Source of the DNA: Phycisphaerales bacterium
GTDB lineage: Bacteria; Planctomycetota; Phycisphaerae; Phycisphaerales; SM1A02
Reading direction: 5' to 3'
Assembly (NCBI GenBank): GCA_030748455.1
Contig: JASMLY010000084.1
Span: forward strand, 1-22,496
DNA: 22,496 bases
This document shows positions 1 to 7,394 of this stretch, piece by piece. Made by a program: the position numbers and the translations under genes. The notes beneath the pieces are model-generated. The model was given only the letters and a program-made list of their open reading frames with translations, searched no databases and was not told the origin of the DNA. Each line of letters opens with the position of its first letter. Within the stretch, counting starts at the first letter, position 1.

Positions 1-1
1 T

Positions 2-745
2 TGCACCATTCAAATTGCAGGGAGTGATCAATATGGAAACATCGTCGCGGGTATCGATCTTATCCGACGTGACATGCTTGATGCGAGCAAAGATGTGTTT
101 CGTGGAGCAGGAATTACAAATCCACTTGTCACCGCTAGCGATGGGAGCAAAATTGGAAAGACTGAAACAGGCGCGATTTGGTTAACTGAAGATCGGACAA
201 GTCCGTATGCATTCCACCAATATTGGCTCAACGTTTCCGATGAAGATGCGGGTACATTCTTACGCTGGTTTACATTTCTCGATCAGCCCACGATCGAGTC
301 AATAGAGAAAGAACATAACGAAGCCCCACATCAACGTGCAGCTCAACACGCACTTGCTGATGCTATGACAGAGATTTTCCATGGTCCCGAAAACGTCAGG
401 TGTTGTAATGAAGCAGCGAAGGCGTTGTTCGGGGGAGATATCAAATCCCTCGATGCACAGATGCTTCTTGAGGTTTTTGCAGAAGTTCCGGCATGCGAAT
501 TTGCAAAAGATTCTTTAGGAACAGAGGTTGCTTCTCTCGTTGCCCTGTTGCCACAAACGGATCTTTGCAAAAGTAAACGCGAAGCGCGTGAGTTTTTGAA
601 AAACGGGTCAGTATCTATCAATGGTGAAAAACTCAGTGGTGATGCGGCAATCGAACGAGTACTCACAACAGAAGATTTGTTGCACGGTTCAACAATACTG
701 CTAAAGCGTGGGAAAAAATCTTGGTACGCCTTGAAGTGGCAATAA
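2..745 (+). CDS. tyrS: Tyrosyl-tRNA synthetase, C-terminal part (5' truncated by the window edge)
   Basis: This is a class I aminoacyl-tRNA synthetase that charges tRNA-Tyr in the cytoplasm. The frame is open from base 2, and the first residues carry the TyrRS block around GSDQYGN and AGIDLIRR, which in the family forms part of the tyrosine/AMP pocket. The KMSKS-equivalent loop is KIGKT, the usual TyrRS-type variant. The C-terminal part is an S4-like RNA-binding domain, recognisable from SKREAREFLKNGSVSING near the end. The N-terminal Rossmann half with the HIGH motif lies outside the window. The gene stops at TAA (743-745), directly against the stop codon of the opposing cdaR gene, with no obvious terminator hairpin between them. 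Family assignment is very secure. Confidence 0.96.
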   Translation, partial: CTIQIAGSDQYGNIVAGIDLIRRDMLDASKDVFRGAGITNPLVTASDGSKIGKTETGAIWLTEDRTSPYAFHQYWLNVSDEDAGTFLRWFTFLDQPTIESIEKEHNEAPHQRAAQHALADAMTEIFHGPENVRCCNEAAKALFGGDIKSLDAQMLLEVFAEVPACEFAKDSLGTEVASLVALLPQTDLCKSKREAREFLKNGSVSINGEKLSGDAAIERVLTTEDLLHGSTILLKRGKKSWYALKWQ

Positions 746-1759
746 CTACTCTGTTGTTGTTCGAACGTGTAGTGGTTCAATGATAAGTTCAATATCGAGG
801 ATTGAAGGGTCTTCAATCACCGGCGTAACTTCTGATCCTTCACCATCCTCATTTATGGCCAAGAACGATGCGATGTTCTTGCGTTCGATGCCTTGCTCTA
901 ACTCTCGTGAGGCGAGCCTGACAACTGCAAACACATTCGCAGTACCGTTGTTAATTTGATCAATGATCTCAGCGTCTGCTTCGACTGTAATGTTGGAGAG
1001 AATCTTTCTCGGTAACTCAATTGTGTAACTGCTGTAATCTTCTGAGGGACCCGCGATCAGTATTCGCACTTGTGGAATCTCGGTTTTTGCAGTATTTGAC
1101 TGTATTTTAAAGGAAATTGAAACGGTGCTAGGGGAGACAGACACGTTTGGTATATCTAGGGGTGAGGGTAGCCTGACACTTGCGTCTTTGGTTTGAACAA
1201 CGCCGTGTTTCAGTTGCGCAAGTTCGTTAGGTGTGAGCGTTGCTGTAACTTTGATTGCCTCTGGTAATGTGTCTCGAATCGAACTGGGTATGAGTAGGGT
1301 TACTGTCGCAGGGTCAACAGTGATGTCACCACTAATCTGCACATCATTGAGGACGGGGACGACGGCAGCCTCTACGGAAACCATCGATTGAACATTGAGT
1401 GTGACGGACTTTGGCTCGCTTCCTGTGATCTGGATTCCCGTTTCACGGATCGCATCGATTTCTGCAATGCGAGACGCTAAGTCAATTTGCGGAGTACCGC
1501 TTGTTGTCGGGACCGCGATCGTGAGCCCCTCGGAACATGCGTCCTTCGCTGCTCTTAAGCCTGAACGAGAGCCATGAAACGTAACTTCTGCAGTTGTCGA
1601 ATCGGGAGAGATCGTGCTGTTTGACCCTTCTGGGGGAGTAAAATGCAACTTGATAGGGAAGCTCGTGTCAGATTTGGTGTTCCCAGCTGCCCAAAGCCAC
1701 ACCATCACAGTAAGAATAACAACGAAAATATACGTGAGTGTGTTATCAGTTTTTTTCAT
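746..1759 (-). CDS. cdaR: YbbR-domain membrane protein, CdaR-like regulator of the diadenylate cyclase
   Basis: The protein is 337 residues with one N-terminal membrane segment (about residues 9-25, followed by a W-rich boundary) and then an extracytoplasmic region of beta-rich repeats, as in YbbR proteins. In the Firmicutes the YbbR protein CdaR binds and modulates the cyclase CdaA. The call rests mainly on position: the start codon overlaps the stop of the upstream cyclase gene by 4 bases (ATGA, 1756-1759), implying translational coupling. The repeat pattern (ISPDSTTAEVTFHG, then ISGDITVDPATVTL and similar strands) supports several YbbR units. The downstream glmM seen in many Firmicutes operons is absent here. 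Function in this organism is inferred from the partner gene. Confidence 0.85.
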   Translation of the reverse strand: MKKTDNTLTYIFVVILTVMVWLWAAGNTKSDTSFPIKLHFTPPEGSNSTISPDSTTAEVTFHGSRSGLRAAKDACSEGLTIAVPTTSGTPQIDLASRIAEIDAIRETGIQITGSEPKSVTLNVQSMVSVEAAVVPVLNDVQISGDITVDPATVTLLIPSSIRDTLPEAIKVTATLTPNELAQLKHGVVQTKDASVRLPSPLDIPNVSVSPSTVSISFKIQSNTAKTEIPQVRILIAGPSEDYSSYTIELPRKILSNITVEADAEIIDQINNGTANVFAVVRLASRELEQGIERKNIASFLAINEDGEGSEVTPVIEDPSILDIELIIEPLHVRTTTE

Positions 1760-2622
1760 TCTGAAGACTCCGCATTGAGATGTGTGGTTGGAATCGAGTC
1801 TTCAGATTTTCGCTCTTCAACAGAAGGAACTTCTTCTTGTTTTCGCTCTAGCCTAATTGACAACTCATGTTCGAGTTCATCTCGGTCTATGACTGTCAAG
1901 ATGCCATGATCCGCAAGAGAAATGCGACCGGTTTGTTCACTTACGATCACAATAAGCGCATCGCATCGCATTGACAATCCAACTGCTGCGCGATGTCGTG
2001 ATCCTAAATCGGCAGGGAGTTTTACGGATTCATCTGCAAGAGGGAATTGTGATGAAGCTCGCAGCACACGATCGCCACGAACCACAACGCCTAGATCATG
2101 TAGAGGGTTGTTTGGCCAAAAGATAGAAGTGACTAACTGTTCACTGACTTGGGCATCAAGTTCTTGCCCACCGACAGTATGATCGGCAGTACTATTTTCT
2201 CGTTCAATTGCGATGAGTCCACCAAATTGATTTCTACTAATGTACGCACACGATGCACTGATTGCAGTAATTGTTGAAGTACCAACAGAAGATGAACTAC
2301 GCAAACGTGCGATGAGGCCAGTTTGACCAATTCGAATTGCGGCCTGTCGCAACTCTGGCTGAAAAATAATGATGAGCAAAAGAAAAACGTACGTGGCGAA
2401 TTGTTCTGCAAAAAAGTTTAGGCGTTCAAAATATCCCGATGTGTTTGCGAGTGTGATCAAAATAGCAAGGGGTGCGAAGAGTACGATCAGCCCTCGAATG
2501 ACACCACCACCACGTGTGCCTTGCAAGAATCTCAGTGCAAAAAAGACACATACACCAATGACGAGTAACTCAGCAATTGTCTCAAAAACGTCGTAACCAA
2601 AAATAGACCAGCTCATATGCAC
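1756..2622 (-). CDS. cdaA: Membrane diadenylate cyclase (c-di-AMP synthase), CdaA/DisA_N family
   Basis: This enzyme family condenses two ATP into the second messenger c-di-AMP at the inner face of the membrane. The 288-residue protein has three N-terminal hydrophobic segments (about 14-33, 41-60, 72-87), then the linker typical of CdaA (FQPELRQA, 87-94) and a DisA_N catalytic domain (about 110-260). The RHR motif is intact (GSRHRAAVG, 207-215), as is the later VSEQTGRIS block. The usual DGA nucleotide-binding motif reads D-L-G here (176-178, within PLHDLGVVV). The D is kept but the following G and A are changed, which I confirmed from the DNA. Start: ATG at 2622, with a second in-frame ATG two codons later. 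Only 35 bases separate it from the divergent gene at 2658. Activity is likely, but the variant motif is a caveat. Confidence 0.92.
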   Translation of the reverse strand: MHMSWSIFGYDVFETIAELLVIGVCVFFALRFLQGTRGGGVIRGLIVLFAPLAILITLANTSGYFERLNFFAEQFATYVFLLLIIIFQPELRQAAIRIGQTGLIARLRSSSSVGTSTITAISASCAYISRNQFGGLIAIERENSTADHTVGGQELDAQVSEQLVTSIFWPNNPLHDLGVVVRGDRVLRASSQFPLADESVKLPADLGSRHRAAVGLSMRCDALIVIVSEQTGRISLADHGILTVIDRDELEHELSIRLERKQEEVPSVEERKSEDSIPTTHLNAESSE

Positions 2623-2657
2623 TCAAAGTATACGCGGATACCGTAGGATTCTCATCT

Positions 2658-3173
2658 ATGGCACGATTTGGAAGTTCACAAGGCGTCTCTCGCCCAACGG
2701 GGCGATGCGCGGCAACTAGCGAAGAAATCCCTCATGCGACCCTAGCAATCGCAGCGCTTTGTGAGCGAGAGGAGGATGAGGGATTCGACCGTTTCGACTT
2801 CAGCATTGAGGCTTGGGAGCGAGGAGAACGACCAGATCGCTTGTTTAGCCATTGGCGGTATATCACCCCTGAGGAGGGTAAAAAGCCCGATATTGTCATT
2901 GATGAGGCCGTTCTCGTTGATCTATTCGAGCGTCTCGAAGGGGATGAACGACCTCAGAGAATCGCGTTTCGGTACATCCTTGCCCTTGTGCTTTTGCGTA
3001 AACGGAAGCTAAAACTCGTTGGTCGAGAAGAAGCTGCAACGGGGGAAATCTGGCTATTACGATGGTCTGGGACGGATGGCGAGCCAGCAAAAGTTCACAA
3101 TCCAGGGATACAAGAAGACGAAATTCATGGACTTTCTGACCAATTGAGCGATTTATTGCAGGGTGACATCTGA
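2658..3173 (+). CDS. Conserved hypothetical protein, resembling a widespread planctomycete family
   Basis: The protein is 171 residues, hydrophilic and probably cytoplasmic, with no signal peptide or membrane segment. It starts with a Gly/Ser-rich tail and an RPTGRCAAT block, followed by a charged segment with FDRFDFSIEAWERGERP. A helix-rich centre (DEAVLVDLFERL, then FRYILALVLLRKRKLKL) leads to a C-terminal amphipathic end (QEDEIHGLSDQLSDLL). From memory this layout (short Cys-containing N-terminus, DFS-EAW, FRYVLALILMRK) matches an uncharacterised protein found across Planctomycetota. I know no function for it. Its stop TGA shares a base with the ATG of the following lipoprotein gene (TGATG, 3171-3175), so the two are probably translated together. 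It is divergent from cdaA across only 35 bases. Confidence 0.85.
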   Translation: MARFGSSQGVSRPTGRCAATSEEIPHATLAIAALCEREEDEGFDRFDFSIEAWERGERPDRLFSHWRYITPEEGKKPDIVIDEAVLVDLFERLEGDERPQRIAFRYILALVLLRKRKLKLVGREEAATGEIWLLRWSGTDGEPAKVHNPGIQEDEIHGLSDQLSDLLQGDI

Positions 3174-3949
3174 TGATCCGAGTTTTTCTGTGTTGTTGCT
3201 TTTTCGCAATTTCTGCCTGTGCCCCAAGGGGAGCGCGTATTGTAAAAGAAGACACCATCCCTCAGGCGGACATCCTACAAGCCCAAATCGAACGGACAAA
3301 GTACTTTGGAGCATTGGTAGGGAGGGGAGTCATTGAGTTCCACTGGGTTGATGAGGATGGTGCACATCGCGCTCAAGGAGATTTTGATTTTTGGAAATCA
3401 GGTAGCGCACTATCCCTCCGAATATCAAAAGGAAGCGAACCGTTGATGTGGATTGGAGGGGATGCGCATAATCACTGGATGTTCGACATGCTCGATGAAG
3501 AATCAAAACTTCTGATCAATCAAGAAGACGTAACACTTTCCGAAATCGAACACACGCTTGTGTTACTCGGATTAACACCATTGCCAAGTGGAGAGACTAC
3601 GACACATCAAGGCATCGTGTCAGTGAAAGCGAACGGGGAAACCTGGCAGGCGACGTATGATCCAATCTCTCATCGTCCTCTACGAATCGAACTGAAAAAT
3701 GACAAACAGCAAACCACTGCAATGCATCGCAGCGGATTGAAGGTCGAACTTGTTGGAAAGAACAGACTTCGCTGGCCTGCCTCAGGGAAGTTAATTGATA
3801 TCGTAAGTACAACATCAGATGCAGAAATAAAAATAGATTTTGCTTGGCTTTCTACTGATACGAGTCAAGAGAGAATGGATCGGGTATTTGACGTTGAGTT
3901 TTTGCAAAAAGCACTGAAGCCACGTAGGGTTGAGGGTTCTTTACGATGA
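3173..3949 (+). CDS. Lipoprotein, possibly LolA/LolB-like fold
   Basis: The protein is 258 residues with a clear lipoprotein signal: M-I-R, a Cys/Phe-rich hydrophobic run, and the lipobox I13-S14-A15-C16, so the mature protein should begin at a lipidated Cys16. The body alternates short beta-strands and charged turns (GVIEFHWVDEDGAHRAQGDFDFW, LSLRISKGSEPLMWIGGDAHNHWMFDM). That layout resembles the LolA/LolB/DUF4292 group of half-barrel lipid or lipoprotein carriers. This is pattern resemblance, not a family match I can prove. The start codon overlaps the stop of the upstream gene, and the stop overlaps the next start (ATGA, 3946-3949), placing it in the middle of a three-gene coupled unit of envelope genes. 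Confidence 0.85.
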   Translation: MIRVFLCCCFFAISACAPRGARIVKEDTIPQADILQAQIERTKYFGALVGRGVIEFHWVDEDGAHRAQGDFDFWKSGSALSLRISKGSEPLMWIGGDAHNHWMFDMLDEESKLLINQEDVTLSEIEHTLVLLGLTPLPSGETTTHQGIVSVKANGETWQATYDPISHRPLRIELKNDKQQTTAMHRSGLKVELVGKNRLRWPASGKLIDIVSTTSDAEIKIDFAWLSTDTSQERMDRVFDVEFLQKALKPRRVEGSLR

Positions 3950-4899
3950 TTGCTTCTGTGCTTGCAAGCCTGCTTGTGGCACAACAGTTGGTCTCCACGA
4001 GTAACAACGTGGGGGTTTGGTTTGTTCATGATCGTCCACCCGGTTCGACTGGTGCACTCTATGAAATTTGCCAACGAATAGATGAATCCAACTACCAAGT
4101 GGTGATTCCTTTGTCTAAAAGACCCATAGCACTCGCTGTGCACGATACAACGTTATGGTTTGTTGGCGGCGAGACACCTCCAGTGTTGTATCGAGCTCGG
4201 TTACATGAAAATCGAGCAACAGGTGATTTGAGAACAGACCCTCGTGGCAGAGCCTCTGCAGTCACAACGATCGATATTGAAGGAAGGGTGCAGGATCTCA
4301 TTATCCTGAATAACGACCCAGTTCTTGTTGTAGAGCAAGATGGATTGCAGTGTTATTCGCTCGATGGAAAACCGATTACCCCGAAGGTACATGGGCACAT
4401 TGGTGCCTGTAGTACCCAAGAAGAGAAGCTGCGCCTCGCCCTTCAAGAGGAGCAGCAGATTACGGTACACACGTACCAAGATCACGCTTGGAACGTTGGT
4501 GACCAGTTTTCCATCGATGGGAAACTCCAAGATTTTTTTACGTTTGATGATTGGCCCGTAGTGATCTCTTCCAAGAATGGTGTAGTTTCCTTCATTGGCG
4601 TACAACAAGGAACGCCTGTGACGTTTGCCACGTTTCCTGAACCTGCTGGGAGGTGGGCTGTTGTAGGTCATGATTCAGGAATTCAAGTTATTGGGGTTGA
4701 GCGAAATGGAACAACGACAGCGATGGAAATTGGTTGGCCATCTGGTCAAGTCTCGAGCCCGAGAGTTCTTACAAAACAATATGGAAGTGCGAGACCGCTT
4801 GAATTGACCCTCATGATCGTAACCTCTGTCATCCTTTTTATAGTTCTGACACTGATCATTCGTGGGAACGCAAAAAAATCGCAAAAAAACGGCAGTTAG
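3946..4899 (+). CDS. Secreted, C-terminally membrane-anchored protein with propeller-like beta repeats
   Basis: The protein is 317 residues. It has a short hydrophobic N-terminus (MIASVLASLLVAQQ), a long beta-rich domain, and one strong C-terminal membrane segment (about 288-307) followed by a basic tail ending KKSQKNGS. The predicted topology is therefore a large extracytoplasmic domain anchored by its C-terminus. The body contains repeated aromatic-turn units (GVWFVHDRPP, TTLWFVGGE, DLIILNNDPVLVVEQDG, VVGHDSGIQVIGVERNG) that look like irregular beta-propeller blades. I do not recognise a named family. It overlaps the preceding lipoprotein gene by 4 bases and is followed, after 173 bases, by the FliF-like gene, so an envelope role is plausible but not shown. 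Confidence 0.82.
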   Translation: MIASVLASLLVAQQLVSTSNNVGVWFVHDRPPGSTGALYEICQRIDESNYQVVIPLSKRPIALAVHDTTLWFVGGETPPVLYRARLHENRATGDLRTDPRGRASAVTTIDIEGRVQDLIILNNDPVLVVEQDGLQCYSLDGKPITPKVHGHIGACSTQEEKLRLALQEEQQITVHTYQDHAWNVGDQFSIDGKLQDFFTFDDWPVVISSKNGVVSFIGVQQGTPVTFATFPEPAGRWAVVGHDSGIQVIGVERNGTTTAMEIGWPSGQVSSPRVLTKQYGSARPLELTLMIVTSVILFIVLTLIIRGNAKKSQKNGS

Positions 4900-5072
4900 A
4901 GATCCGTATGGGTCGATATCTGGGATGTGATCTCGCACGGAAGCGAGTTCAGTTTGTCTAGATGCTCAGTTTTACATGTTGAGCAACACCAGAGGATGTA
5001 CGTGAAAGACAAATCGCCACACGCGACGAAACACAGGTACAAACGTCAAGTTCTGAAACTTGCGGAGCGTAG

Positions 5073-6179
5073 ATGCGCAAGCAAACGATAAATCGAGCTG
5101 TTGTCATAGGCATTGGGATATGCCTCACTGCCACGATCCTTTGGTTTAGCAAGGGGGGGCAGGTGGAAGAAACTGAACGTACAGATTCTTTTGCACTTGT
5201 TGAAGTAGAACCCGAGGAATCAATTTGGGGCAAGATGGTTCCAAAATCAATAACCGAGCAGAAAAACGATCGCAGGCTTGCCCTGCAAAGTGAATTGGCA
5301 CTGTTGATCGAGGGGCTTCAAGGGGTTTCGACGGCACAGGTTGTCCTCTCTCTACAAGAGAGCAAGGGACTTGGTCATCGATATATTCCAACAACGGCGT
5401 GTGTGACGATTACGCCTGCGTCACACACAGAACTCACAACTGCGGAGATCAAAACCATCACCCGCCTCGTTTCAAGTGGTGTCGCAGGGCTTCATGAAGA
5501 GGATGTAACAATTGTTGATAACAGAGACGGTTTGATTTGTACTGGCCAAGACATTCCTATTTTGCCTAAGCAGATGAACCAAGCAACGATTCGAACAAAT
5601 GTTGAAGAGGCTTTGGGATTGAAAGTTGCGACTGTGAACGTTGAAATGATTTCTCCTCCTGAGGGTGAACTCTTCATCCCATGGTTGGACAATAAAAAAC
5701 CCGTCGTTCGCCTTACTCTTCCGAGATCTTGGGTAACATGGCGAGCAGAAGAGGTTGGGGATGTACAAACAGTCCTTGAAAATATTTCTCACATAGCCCA
5801 AACAGCAGCCGCTGGTTCATTTGTAGAAATTTCAATCATTCACGACAACGTTGCGTACCCAGGTGATGCTGGTACAGTTGAATCATCAAGTAAGCAATGG
5901 GCAATGGTTTGTGGGCTTTTTGCATTACTTCTTTCAGGCATGACTGTAAGAAGGCGAAAGCGAGAAATCGGAGAAAACCAAGAGCCCAATAGGAACGTGC
6001 AGCAAGAGGCACAGTACATTTTGTCTCTACACCATCAAGATGCGAAGGTAGCAATCGATTCACTTCAAGGTTCACGGAGGCGATATGTTCTTGAGGCAAT
6101 CGCTCAATCGGAAGTGGTTCCGATCATTGAGGTGCCAGCGAGGTGTTCCGCCTCGAGTGTCATGGTCGAGTGCGGTTGA
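5073..6179 (+). CDS. Short FliF/YscJ-type membrane ring protein, orphan
   Basis: The protein is 368 residues, with one membrane segment near the N-terminus (about 8-25), an extracytoplasmic domain, a second membrane segment (about 275-291) and a cytoplasmic tail of roughly 75 residues beginning RRRKRE. Residues 66-157 closely follow the ring-building domain of FliF/YscJ: LQSELALLIEGLQGVSTAQVVLSLQES, then LTTAEIKTITRLVSSGVAGLHEEDVTIVDN. This matches the FliF pattern of ELARTI..L..V..ARVHL and I..LVASSVPGL..ENVTVVD. FliF proteins are usually about 550 residues and have a further N-terminal ring domain that is missing here. The cytoplasmic tail has QYILSLHHQDAKVAIDSL followed by RRRYVLEAIAQ, reminiscent of FliG helices. 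The start is supported by GGAG at about 5063-5067. No other flagellar or secretion gene is visible in the window. Confidence 0.85.
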   Translation: MRKQTINRAVVIGIGICLTATILWFSKGGQVEETERTDSFALVEVEPEESIWGKMVPKSITEQKNDRRLALQSELALLIEGLQGVSTAQVVLSLQESKGLGHRYIPTTACVTITPASHTELTTAEIKTITRLVSSGVAGLHEEDVTIVDNRDGLICTGQDIPILPKQMNQATIRTNVEEALGLKVATVNVEMISPPEGELFIPWLDNKKPVVRLTLPRSWVTWRAEEVGDVQTVLENISHIAQTAAAGSFVEISIIHDNVAYPGDAGTVESSSKQWAMVCGLFALLLSGMTVRRRKREIGENQEPNRNVQQEAQYILSLHHQDAKVAIDSLQGSRRRYVLEAIAQSEVVPIIEVPARCSASSVMVECG

Positions 6180-6218
6180 TTCCCGAGTAAATGACACGTA
6201 ATGTAAACAAAAGTATAG

Positions 6219-7385
6219 TTATTCGGCGAATGTAGAGCGTGTCATCATGAGCTCTAGTGTTTGACAGACAATATCGATTTCTCGTTTTGTTAATGAAGTA
6301 AAAAACGGGAGTGCAAGGGTTCGGGACGAAATGGATTCAGCGACAGGGCAACGGGGTGCGTTGGTCAATTGTTTTGCAACTGGTGGCAGCGTGTGTACAG
6401 GTCTAAAATAATCTGCTGCACCAATTTCATGCCGATGTAGTCCTCGAATAATGTGATCTCGGTCTTCTTCATTAAAACGATCGCTTATGCGAATCACGTA
6501 ACCATCCCAACTCATTCGAATACGGCCGTCAATCGTTGGGCACATCACGTCTGCCAATCCCCCAAGCCTTCGAGTGTACCAATCGGCTACTTGGCTCCTG
6601 CGTTGCATGATTTCTTCCATGCGTTTCATCTGTGTTGCACCTACAGCTGCGTGCACCTCGCTCAACCGAAAACTGTGCCCTAAAGAAACCATTCTCTCAT
6701 CGGTGCGAATTTGAGAGATCGCATCTTGGCCATGGAGCGGGTCATGAAGAAGGCCGTGGTTTCTCTGTGTTTTGCATGCCGAGGCGAGTGTATCATCATC
6801 TGTGACGATTACTCCCCCTTCAAGTGAGGTGAGTTGTGTTGTTGAATGAAATGCAAACACAGCAACTCTACCAAACGAACCAGTAGGTCGATCATGGATC
6901 AAACTGCCAACTGCTTGGCCAGCATCTTCGATCAGGGGGATCTCATGTTTCATTGCGGTTGACGCGATGGATTCGATGCCTGTTGGATTTCCAAAGATGT
7001 GTGTTGCAACAATTCCTTTTGTTTTATCAGTAATTTTACTTGCGATGTCTTCGTGGTCAGCGTTGAGTGATCGAGCGTCACAATCTGCAAAGACTGGTGT
7101 GGCCCCGAGCCGAAGGACACATGCAGTTGTTGATGGAGCATCGAACGTTGGGACGATGACCTCGTCACCTTCGCCAACTCCAAGCGATTCAAGTGCAGTT
7201 TGCATCGCACATGAAGCAGAGCACATCGCAATTGCGTGGGTGCCTGCAGCTTGCGAAGCAACCGCCTTTTCAAAACGAGTCGTCCAAGGACCAAGTGAGT
7301 GCATTTCTCCACGCAACGCGTCGGAAGCGGCAAGAATCTCTCGCTCTGTTATATCTGCACAGCTAAGTGGAATGTTTGTTGACAA
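6219..7385 (-). CDS. DegT/DnrJ/EryC1/StrS aminotransferase-family protein lacking the catalytic lysine
   Basis: The protein is 388 residues, the normal length for sugar aminotransferases of the DegT family, which use PLP to transfer an amino group to keto-sugars for cell-surface glycans. The fold is complete. It has GDEVIVPTFDAPSTT (73-87), the PLP-ring aspartate D154 in IEDAGQAVG, and EGGVIVTDDD (189-198). The C-terminal part includes YFRPVHTLP (about 330), as in family members that bind NDP-sugars. The position that normally holds the Schiff-base lysine (FHATKNL in relatives) reads FHSTTQL, so Thr183 replaces Lys. I checked this in the DNA. A standard transaminase reaction is therefore unlikely. 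It could be a pseudoenzyme, a partner subunit or a differently working homologue. It is convergent with the FliF-like gene (39-base gap), with the helical-repeat gene just upstream. Confidence 0.9.
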   Translation of the reverse strand: MSTNIPLSCADITEREILAASDALRGEMHSLGPWTTRFEKAVASQAAGTHAIAMCSASCAMQTALESLGVGEGDEVIVPTFDAPSTTACVLRLGATPVFADCDARSLNADHEDIASKITDKTKGIVATHIFGNPTGIESIASTAMKHEIPLIEDAGQAVGSLIHDRPTGSFGRVAVFAFHSTTQLTSLEGGVIVTDDDTLASACKTQRNHGLLHDPLHGQDAISQIRTDERMVSLGHSFRLSEVHAAVGATQMKRMEEIMQRRSQVADWYTRRLGGLADVMCPTIDGRIRMSWDGYVIRISDRFNEEDRDHIIRGLHRHEIGAADYFRPVHTLPPVAKQLTNAPRCPVAESISSRTLALPFFTSLTKREIDIVCQTLELMMTRSTFAE

Positions 7386-7394
7386 AGTATGTTC

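Noticed and set aside
17..745. KIGKT in place of KMSKS in TyrRS, as a possible defect
   Set aside because: TyrRS enzymes normally have a KFGKS/KFGKT-like variant, so this is ordinary.
4201..4671. A 156-codon minus-strand open frame
   Set aside because: It lies wholly inside the plus-strand gene at 3946, whose signal peptide and membrane segment support the plus-strand reading.
4927..5091. A 54-codon GTG-started open frame, basic at its end, in the gap before the FliF-like gene
   Set aside because: There is no ribosome site, it overlaps the better-supported FliF-like start, and I recognise no family. A 17-codon ATG frame at 4908 was rejected for the same reasons.
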